Shown here in pieces: positions 6,397 through 11,731 of a stretch of DNA of 11,731 nucleotides. The translations under genes and the position numbers were made by a program. Each line of letters starts with the position of its first letter. Within the stretch, counting starts at the first letter, position 1. This stretch comes from Bordetella parapertussis. GTDB taxonomy: Bacteria > Pseudomonadota > Gammaproteobacteria > Burkholderiales > Burkholderiaceae_D. The notes under the pieces are model-generated. The model saw nothing but the letters and a program-made list of their open reading frames with translations. It had not been told where the DNA came from and made no database searches. The stretch spans positions 1-11,731 of the forward strand of contig CAMCXB010000069.1 in assembly GCA_945883145.1 (NCBI GenBank), given 5' to 3'.

Positions 6397-8346
6397 ATGG
6401 AGACGCATTTGGACCACGACAAGAAAAAACATATAGAGACGATTATGCGTTTGGCCGAGCAATCGCGCCCGAATGAGTCTGTACTAACGCATGATGATGT
6501 CATTAGAAATTCATGGATGCGCTGCATTCATGAACATAAGCTCGATCCTACTCGATCGCAAGAAGCGATCATTCTTCCTTATCATCAGCTGCGTGAACAT
6601 CAAGATCAAATTGATGATTTTTTACATATCGCACGACATGGTTTAGAGACTTTGTATCATCAAGTGACAGGTTTGGGTTATGCAGTATTGTTAACTGATG
6701 CACATGGTGTCACCGTTGATTTTATAGGTGATATACAACTCGATAAAAGTCTAAGAAAAGCAGGTTTATATCTAGGATCAAATTGGAATGAAATGGTGGC
6801 AGGTACCTGTGGAGTGGGTACCTGTATTACGACTGGTGAAGCATTAACCGTGCATTTGAATGATCATTTTGATGCAACACACATTCCACTGACTTGTACT
6901 GCTGCACCAATTTTTGATCCACAAGGTAAATTAAAAGCAGTATTAGATATATCAGCTCTCACATCACCGCATCATAAAGAGAGTCAGCATTTAGCATTGC
7001 AGCTAGTGAAAATGTTTGCACATCAAATTGAGAATGCGCATTTTTTACATCGATTTACGCAAGATTGGATATTACGTTTATCTCTCGCGCCTGAATTCTT
7101 AGAAGTCGATCCAGAGTTTTTAGTTGCAATTGATACGGCAGGAAAAATCATTGGGCATAATCATCGTGCCCAACTTCTATTTTGCGAAGATGGTGAAACC
7201 AATTTAATTGGACGTTCAGTCGATCAAATCTTAAATTTAGCGATAGATGAATTACCACGATTTGTCTCTGCTAAACCAGCGGATAGGCGCGCGGTTCGGA
7301 TACATGGTTCACAAAAATTATTATTTGTCTCTGCACTCTCACCGACTAAAGTACAAGCAGGAAGCCATGCGGGTAAAGCTGAAATGGTCGTACCCGCGCC
7401 GCTCGCTGCCTTGTCGGGTGGTGATACGACATTAGATAGACAGATCGATCGCGCAGCTAAATTAGTTAATTCACCGATTAGTGTTTTAATTACCGGTGAA
7501 ACTGGTAGTGGCAAAGAGTTTTTTGCAAAAGCTTTACATAAAAGTAGTGAACGTCGCGATGGACCATTTATACCTGTGAATTGCGCTGCAATTCCAGAGA
7601 GCTTGATTGAGAGTGAATTATTTGGCTATACAGCGGGGAGTTTTTCTGGCGCTGCAACCAAGGGTAAGCGTGGTTTAATTCAAGAAGCAGATGGCGGTAC
7701 TTTATTTCTTGATGAAATAGGGGATATGCCTAAACCTTTACAAGCACGCTTACTGCGTGTTTTATCTGAACGTGAAGTTTTACCGATTGGTGCTACTCAA
7801 GCAGCACCTGTAAATATAAGAGTTGTCGCTGCGACCCATTGTGATCTTGAGAATTTAGTAGTTGCTGGATTGTTCCGCGATGACTTGTACTATCGCTTAT
7901 GTGGTGCGCATTTCACTTTGCCACCACTGCGTGAGCGCAAGGATATGGCATGGGTGATTGATCGTGTGTTGGCGATTAATGCTAAACAGAATGCGAGTCC
8001 TTTTGTGCCTGAGCTTGATGAAGAAGCACGTAAAATATTAATGCGACATCGCTGGCCTGGTAATTTACGTGAGCTCAATAACGTGATCGCATTTGCGACT
8101 TCTGTCTCTAGCGAGAAGTTGATTTCAGCTGCAGATTTCCCTGAGTACTTACTCAGTACAGAGCGCTTTTCCGAATTGGATTTACCGGTCGATAAAGACT
8201 CGGTCTTTGATCATGAAAAATCGCGTCTACTTGCTTTATTGCGCGGCTGTCGTTGGAATGTCACTGCAGCTGCCCAGCAAATAGGTATTTCACGTGTCAC
8301 GATTTATAAAAAAATGAAACGCTATAACGTCAAGCCTCCCATCTAA
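6397..8346 (+). CDS. Sigma-54-dependent transcriptional activator, AcoR-like
   Basis: A 649-residue enhancer-binding protein that drives sigma-54 RNA polymerase. An N-terminal helical part (VIRNSWMRC, 35-43) leads into a GAF sensor of the AcoR type (about 80-215), with Cys138, Cys143 and Cys167. A PAS-like segment (about 240-315) follows, then the AAA+ domain: Walker A GETGSGKE 367-374, Walker B GGTLFLDE 433-440, arginine region GLFRDDLYYRL 491-501 and WPGNLREL 553-560. A Fis-type helix-turn-helix lies at 620-642. The sigma-54 contact loop reads GSFSGA (414-419) instead of GAFTGA. It keeps the Phe and a hydroxyl residue, so it is probably active. There is no receiver domain, so it responds to a small molecule rather than a kinase. 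GAGG at 6386-6389 supports the ATG. The inverted repeats and sigma-54 promoter just downstream point to the next gene as its target. Confidence 0.94.
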   Translation: METHLDHDKKKHIETIMRLAEQSRPNESVLTHDDVIRNSWMRCIHEHKLDPTRSQEAIILPYHQLREHQDQIDDFLHIARHGLETLYHQVTGLGYAVLLTDAHGVTVDFIGDIQLDKSLRKAGLYLGSNWNEMVAGTCGVGTCITTGEALTVHLNDHFDATHIPLTCTAAPIFDPQGKLKAVLDISALTSPHHKESQHLALQLVKMFAHQIENAHFLHRFTQDWILRLSLAPEFLEVDPEFLVAIDTAGKIIGHNHRAQLLFCEDGETNLIGRSVDQILNLAIDELPRFVSAKPADRRAVRIHGSQKLLFVSALSPTKVQAGSHAGKAEMVVPAPLAALSGGDTTLDRQIDRAAKLVNSPISVLITGETGSGKEFFAKALHKSSERRDGPFIPVNCAAIPESLIESELFGYTAGSFSGAATKGKRGLIQEADGGTLFLDEIGDMPKPLQARLLRVLSEREVLPIGATQAAPVNIRVVAATHCDLENLVVAGLFRDDLYYRLCGAHFTLPPLRERKDMAWVIDRVLAINAKQNASPFVPELDEEARKILMRHRWPGNLRELNNVIAFATSVSSEKLISAADFPEYLLSTERFSELDLPVDKDSVFDHEKSRLLALLRGCRWNVTAAAQQIGISRVTIYKKMKRYNVKPPI

Positions 8347-8366
8347 GTTGTTATTTTTAAAATGGT

Positions 8367-8387
8367 TTGTAAGCACTCTGCTTACAA
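8367..8387. promoter_or_regulatory. Probable upstream activator site 1 (perfect inverted repeat)
   Basis: TTGTAAGCA and TGCTTACAA form a perfect nine-base inverted repeat around CTC. The centre at 8377 is about 195 bases upstream of the predicted sigma-54 start site, a usual enhancer distance. There is no T-run after it, so it is unlikely to be a terminator. It is most likely bound by the activator encoded immediately upstream; this is inference. Confidence 0.65.
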
Positions 8388-8388
8388 G

Positions 8389-8410
8389 TGTAAACACCCA
8401 AGTCTTTACA
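8389..8410. promoter_or_regulatory. Probable upstream activator site 2
   Basis: TGTAAA (8389-8394) and TTTACA (8405-8410) form an inverted repeat with a ten-base spacer and share the GTAA/TTAC core of site 1. The centres of the two sites are about 22 bases apart, roughly two helical turns, which places them on the same DNA face as expected for cooperative binding. A further TTTACA lies at 8423-8428. Confidence 0.5.
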
Positions 8411-8545
8411 GCCGTTAGTTTGTTTACAGTTGCATCGTAAGTGACGCATTCCATCTTGTTTAGCTATGTTTTGCAAGTCATTGTAATAACAAGACATTCT
8501 TTTTTTCTCCGTTTATTCATCGCAGCGCAGCATTTATTTTCATGC

Positions 8546-8561
8546 TGGCACAGTCATTGCA
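8546..8561 (+). promoter_or_regulatory. Sigma-54 (-24/-12) promoter
   Basis: TGGCACAGTCATTGCA matches the sigma-54 consensus TGGCAC-N5-TTGCA, with GG and GC exactly ten bases apart. Transcription should begin near 8572, about 136 bases ahead of the amidohydrolase start at 8708. The neighbouring gene for a sigma-54 activator and the inverted repeats upstream support this being real. Confidence 0.88.
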
Positions 8562-8707
8562 ATGCTTATTTTTACTAAATCTTTACAAAGTTTTTTGTGT
8601 TGGTTTGGTTATAGGGTGACAACTGCAAGCTATTTCACGCAGAGCTAGCGCTATAAAGAAAAGTATCTTCCTAGTTACATGTGCACATAATAAAACAGGA
8701 GACAGAA

Positions 8708-10261
8708 ATGACAGACAAACAACGGCCCTTTGGCGTCTCAATGACAGAGCGTGAATTTGATGAGTGTTTACCAGCTGATGAGGCTGCGTTCCGCTCACCG
8801 ATTCCAACTCAGATGGTATCTAATGGCGAATACAATCCTTTGCCGCAAACGCCTAAGCAAAAGCAGGTTGAGTTTTTGATTAAAGAAATGGCTGATATAG
8901 AAGCCAAACGTCACAACATGTCTCGTCGTCAGTTCCTTGCTACCTCTTCAGGTATGGCAACTGCGTTCTTGGCCATGAATCAGGTTTACGGCAAGATGTT
9001 TGAAGTAGATGAAGCTGAAGCTAAAAATTTAGACGCAGCGGGCGATCGCAAAGCTAAATACAAAGGCCAGTTTATTTTTGATGATCAAACCCACTTTATT
9101 CGCGATGACTTTAAAGAAGAAGGTTTGTTGGGTCTGACTAAATGGGCTGAAGGTGCTGGAGTCAATCCGAACATTGGTAATATTCCTACCAACTTGTCAC
9201 GCTACAAGATGGATAACTATCTAAAAGAAATCTTCATGGATAGTGATACCACTGTAGCGCTGCTCTCTGGAGCGCCATTTGATGATCCTAACTGGTGGTT
9301 ACTCTCGAATGACGCGATTCAAAATGCTTGCCGCTCAGTCAATAAAATGGCGGGTAGCGTGCGTATGTTGGGTCACTCCATCATCACACCAAAATATCCA
9401 AACTGGATGGATGAAGTCGATCGTGCTATCGCTGAATTGAAGCCAGTATCATGGAAGTCCTACACCATTGGTGATCCATTTGGTCCTTCCAAATATGCAT
9501 GGCGTTTAGATGATGAAAAACTCATGTATCCATTCTATGAAAAAGCCATTAAAGCGGGCATCAATACAATTTGTATTCACAAAGGCTTAATGCCACGCGA
9601 CTATGAAAAAGCGTTTGCTGGCACATGGGAAAACGCAACTGTAAATGATGTGGGCAAAGCAGCGAAAGATTGGCCACAAATGAACTTTGTGATTTATCAC
9701 GCTGCATTACGTCCATGGTTGGCTGATAAGCCAGACATGGAAATGGCGCAGTTTGAAAAAGATGGCTACATCCAATGGTCTACTGACTTGGCACGTATAC
9801 CAGAGAAGTTCGGCGTCAATAACGTGTATGCAGAACTTGGTTCAGTATTTGCGAGTACCGCTGTGACTGATCCACGTTTCTGCTCTGCTTTCATTGGTCA
9901 GCTGGTCAACTTAATGGGTCCTGATCGTGTTGTTTGGGGTACTGACTCAGTTTGGTACGGCTCACCACAGTGGCAGATCGAAGCGATGCGTCGTTTGGAA
10001 ATCCCAGATGACATCATGAAAAAGCAAGGCTGGAAAATCAAGTTAGGTGATGGCCGTGGCACTGTTAAGAACAAGATCTTTGGACTTAACTCCGCTAAGC
10101 TTTACAAACTCGATGCACAGAAAATCGCGGCAGATGTGAAATCATTTGACCATGACATGATTGCGAAGATGAAGGCTGAATACTTAGCGATGGGCGGCGA
10201 GCGTAGTAATGCTGCTTATGGTTATATCGCAAAAGACGGTCGCGAGTTCGAGCAAGGCTAA
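8708..10261 (+). CDS. Amidohydrolase-family (amidohydrolase 2) protein with internal Tat motif
   Basis: A 517-residue TIM-barrel metal-dependent hydrolase of the amidohydrolase 2 group; substrate unknown. Candidate metal or active-site residues along the barrel are Gln127/His129 (FDDQTH, where most relatives have HxH), Lys250, His291 (ICIHKG), His331 (VIYHAA) and Asp413 (WGTDSVW). A twin-arginine motif SRRQFLA (72-78) followed by a mildly hydrophobic stretch suggests Tat export of a folded, metal-loaded protein, but about 70 residues precede it. ATG 8708 is chosen over GTG 8681 because AGGAGA lies five bases before it. A start at ATG 8918, at the Tat motif, lacks a ribosome site. Expression is from the sigma-54 promoter, and a strong terminator ends the unit. 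C-ending codons for Asn, Tyr and Phe look commoner than in neighbouring genes, as in highly expressed genes. Confidence 0.9.
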   Translation: MTDKQRPFGVSMTEREFDECLPADEAAFRSPIPTQMVSNGEYNPLPQTPKQKQVEFLIKEMADIEAKRHNMSRRQFLATSSGMATAFLAMNQVYGKMFEVDEAEAKNLDAAGDRKAKYKGQFIFDDQTHFIRDDFKEEGLLGLTKWAEGAGVNPNIGNIPTNLSRYKMDNYLKEIFMDSDTTVALLSGAPFDDPNWWLLSNDAIQNACRSVNKMAGSVRMLGHSIITPKYPNWMDEVDRAIAELKPVSWKSYTIGDPFGPSKYAWRLDDEKLMYPFYEKAIKAGINTICIHKGLMPRDYEKAFAGTWENATVNDVGKAAKDWPQMNFVIYHAALRPWLADKPDMEMAQFEKDGYIQWSTDLARIPEKFGVNNVYAELGSVFASTAVTDPRFCSAFIGQLVNLMGPDRVVWGTDSVWYGSPQWQIEAMRRLEIPDDIMKKQGWKIKLGDGRGTVKNKIFGLNSAKLYKLDAQKIAADVKSFDHDMIAKMKAEYLAMGGERSNAAYGYIAKDGREFEQG

Positions 10262-10269
10262 GCAAGGAT

Positions 10270-10299
10270 GCGGATGCCCTAGTGGCATCCGCTTTTTTT
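10270..10299 (+). terminator. Rho-independent terminator after the amidohydrolase gene
   Basis: A perfect nine-base-pair stem (GCGGATGCC with GGCATCCGC) closes a five-base loop and runs straight into seven T residues. It lies eight bases after the stop codon. Confidence 0.95.
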
Positions 10300-10331
10300 G
10301 TTTGCCAACTTCATAGCGCAAAGGAATCATG

Positions 10332-10616
10332 ATGAGAAATATGAAATCAATTTGCCTTCTTTTTTTACTTTTGTTTGGATCCGTATCCGTCTCTTTGGCG
10401 AATCATCATGAAGAGAAAAAAACACGGGTTGGTACGTGTACAGATGCTAAAAAACAGCAAGATTATTTTTGCGACATGAAAAACGCATCATCAGATTCTA
10501 TGGTGGCCTTAGGGACTGCTTGTAGAAATGCGAAAATCAATGTCAAAGAAGCGTGCGATGGACAAATTGAAAAAGATCCTGAGTACAAATCCTGCAAAAT
10601 GGAACAAAAGTGTTAA
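10332..10616 (+). CDS. Small secreted six-cysteine protein
   Basis: I do not recognise the family. The product is 94 residues from ATG 10332, or 95 from ATG 10329. The second ATG is preferred because AAGGA (10321-10325) is six bases before it and only three before the first. A basic start, a hydrophobic core (CLLFLLLFGSVSVS) and SLA-N form a Sec signal peptide, leaving a mature chain of about 71 residues. That chain is Lys-rich and has six Cys (37, 48, 65, 76, 89, 95 in the 95-residue numbering). Two stretches share the pattern C-x-(D/N)-A-K-x6-C, so the protein holds two CX10C motifs and possibly a disulfide-stapled helical hairpin. It sits alone between two terminators, so it is probably its own transcript. 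It is likely periplasmic; function unknown. Confidence 0.8.
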   Translation: MRNMKSICLLFLLLFGSVSVSLANHHEEKKTRVGTCTDAKKQQDYFCDMKNASSDSMVALGTACRNAKINVKEACDGQIEKDPEYKSCKMEQKC

Positions 10617-10706
10617 TTCTGTTGTTGAGTGATTGGTAATGAATTGAGTTGTCATGTTGGTCCGTTCCGTCTCTCACTTTGGATTTAACTCTCCCGGTGT
10701 GAGATT

Positions 10707-10735
10707 GCCGACAGTTTTAGGACTGTCGGCTTTTT
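10707..10735 (+). terminator. Rho-independent terminator after the small secreted protein gene
   Basis: A perfect nine-base-pair stem (GCCGACAGT with ACTGTCGGC) around a six-base loop is followed by five T residues. It lies about 90 bases beyond the stop of the small secreted protein gene. A weaker TCTCAC/GTGAGA pairing lies just upstream. Confidence 0.9.
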
Positions 10736-10795
10736 CGTCTCATGGGGTGTAGATGTATTCATCAGTTTGATTATCAGGTGCTAAGGAAAATCATT

Positions 10796-11665
10796 ATGCG
10801 TACTAGAAAAATACTGTGGATGCTGCTGTTTTCAAGTATCAGTATTTTGTTTAATTCCAGTGTAGTCGGAGCAGATAAATTAGAATCTGGTGCGAAATTT
10901 TCGGATTGTAAAGAATGTCCGGAAATGATCATACTGCCAGCAGGTGAATTTATGATGGGCTCGGATAAAGTAGAAAGTGGGCATACCGATGAAAAGCCTC
11001 AGCACACGGTAAAAATTAAATCCTTTGCAGTCTCACGATTAGAGACCTCTTTTGCGCAGTGGGATGCTTGTGTAGCAGATGGCAAATGTCCTAAAGCCGA
11101 TGATGCAGGTTTTGGTAGAGGTGATTTACCTGCAGTGAATATTTCATGGACAGAAGCAAAAGCTTATGCAGTATGGTTATCAGCCAAGACAGGTAAAAAT
11201 TATCGACTACTGAGTGAATCAGAATTTGAGTACGCCGCACGAGGTGGAACCAAAACGCCTTGGTTCTGGGGTGGTAATGAAGATAAAAAGAAAACTTGTG
11301 AGTTCGCAAATTTACATGACGAGGCAGGCAAACAAGCCCATCCGAATTATGTGTGGTCACATGTATTATGCAACGATGGTGCTGCTGAAAACGTTGCAGG
11401 AGGAAAGTACAAAGCGAATGCTTTCGGTCTGCATGACATGATAGGTAATGTGCGTGAATGGGTAGAAGACTGCCATCAAGCCGGTTATGCAGGCGCTCCT
11501 GATGATGGGTCAGTGCGTGCAAACGAAGGCAAATGTGAAAAGCGTGTGGTGCGTGGAGGTGGATGGTTAGATGGCCCTTCGACTGCGCGTGCTGCGTATC
11601 GCTATTCTGAAGTGGAGACCATGAAAACACATCAATTAGGCTTTCGACTCGCGAGAGACTTATAA
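10796..11665 (+). CDS. Secreted SUMF1/FGE-sulfatase-domain protein lacking the catalytic cysteines
   Basis: A 289-residue protein with a Sec signal peptide (RTRK, then a hydrophobic core to about residue 24, cleavage near VVGA) and one formylglycine-generating-enzyme-like fold. Fold landmarks are LPAGEFMMGSD (48-57), the EFEYAARGG segment (143-151), GNVREWVEDC (217-226), RVVRGGGW (250-257) and LGFRLARD (281-288). In true FGE the stretch after RGGS carries the two catalytic Cys. Here the positions are Asp259 and Ala264 by hand alignment, so it should not make formylglycine. Many periplasmic SUMF1-domain proteins have other or binding roles. ATG 10796 is chosen over ATG 10742 because AAGGA (10783-10787) precedes it and the signal peptide begins there. 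The terminator at 10707-10735 separates it from the gene before. Confidence 0.88.
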   Translation: MRTRKILWMLLFSSISILFNSSVVGADKLESGAKFSDCKECPEMIILPAGEFMMGSDKVESGHTDEKPQHTVKIKSFAVSRLETSFAQWDACVADGKCPKADDAGFGRGDLPAVNISWTEAKAYAVWLSAKTGKNYRLLSESEFEYAARGGTKTPWFWGGNEDKKKTCEFANLHDEAGKQAHPNYVWSHVLCNDGAAENVAGGKYKANAFGLHDMIGNVREWVEDCHQAGYAGAPDDGSVRANEGKCEKRVVRGGGWLDGPSTARAAYRYSEVETMKTHQLGFRLARDL

Positions 11666-11731
11666 AGCTTTGATTAGGTAATTGCCAACTATTAAATCCG
11701 CTCAGCACGATTGTTAAAGTGCTTTTAGAAT

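Larger units (their letters stand above)
8347..8707. other. 361-base regulatory intergenic region
   Basis: No gene is visible here. In order it holds paired inverted repeats (8367-8410) and a further half-site TTTACA (8423-8428), an AT-rich stretch of about 115 bases that could bend or bind IHF, the -24/-12 promoter (8546-8561), and an untranslated leader of about 135 bases. The leader contains TTTACA again (8582-8587) and two small palindromes, TAGCGCTA (8646-8653) and ATGTGCACAT (8679-8688). It ends with AGGAGA at 8697-8702, a strong ribosome site for the gene at 8708. I see no terminator directly after the activator gene. Confidence 0.8.

Noticed and set aside
8681..8707. GTG start extending the amidohydrolase by nine residues
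   Set aside because: The strong AGGAGA ribosome site lies inside this extension and is correctly spaced for the ATG at 8708.
11091..11708. A 205-codon open frame on the minus strand opposite the FGE-like gene
   Set aside because: It is His-, Leu- and Ser-rich without family motifs, begins in the flank and lies wholly opposite a well-supported gene, as expected for a chance antisense frame.
11704..11727. Possible terminator after the FGE-like gene (AGCAC/GTGCT plus a short T-run)
   Set aside because: The stem is only five pairs with a ten-base loop, and the window ends here, so the support is too weak.

Overview
The window is a stretch of ordinary, tightly packed bacterial chromosome from an AT-rich Gram-negative bacterium, most likely a gamma- or betaproteobacterium. 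The reasons are a Tat-type signal, Sec signal peptides, a sigma-54 promoter with its own enhancer-binding activator, and proteobacterial-type AckA, AcoR-like and group 1 truncated globin genes. I cannot name the genus. All eleven genes I accept are on the + strand. I see no transposon, integrase, CRISPR array, tRNA, rRNA or phage gene.

Layout. Acetate kinase (34-1221) is followed by a K+ channel with two voltage sensors and one pore (1350-2966). Next is a closely spaced group (3000-4572): a small CxxC carboxymuconolactone-decarboxylase/AhpD-like protein, a divergent universal-stress protein and a CsgA-like short-chain dehydrogenase. Then come two tandem group 1 truncated hemoglobins (4651-5013 and 5117-5491) and a MobA/MocA-like nucleotidyltransferase that starts directly after the second globin's stop. 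The right half begins with an AcoR-type sigma-54 activator (6397-8346). A 361-base intergenic region follows, holding paired inverted repeats and a consensus -24/-12 promoter. It leads into a Tat-signal amidohydrolase-family protein (8708-10261) closed by a strong terminator. The window ends with a six-cysteine small secreted protein (10332-10616), a second terminator, and a secreted SUMF1/FGE-sulfatase-domain protein (10796-11665).

How the genes work together. The best supported unit is activator, enhancer repeats, sigma-54 promoter, amidohydrolase and terminator: a self-contained, probably effector-induced single-gene regulon whose substrate is unknown. The globin pair is the second point of interest. 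The two copies align without gaps, and both keep the proximal His and the E10 His known from the hexacoordinate Synechocystis globin, but their distal pockets have diverged. The 3000-4572 group looks like a redox/stress operon. I did not find a clear defence system or another fully novel system. The unusual items are the channel architecture, the globin pair with its minicistron, the sigma-54 amidohydrolase module and the twin CX10C secreted protein.
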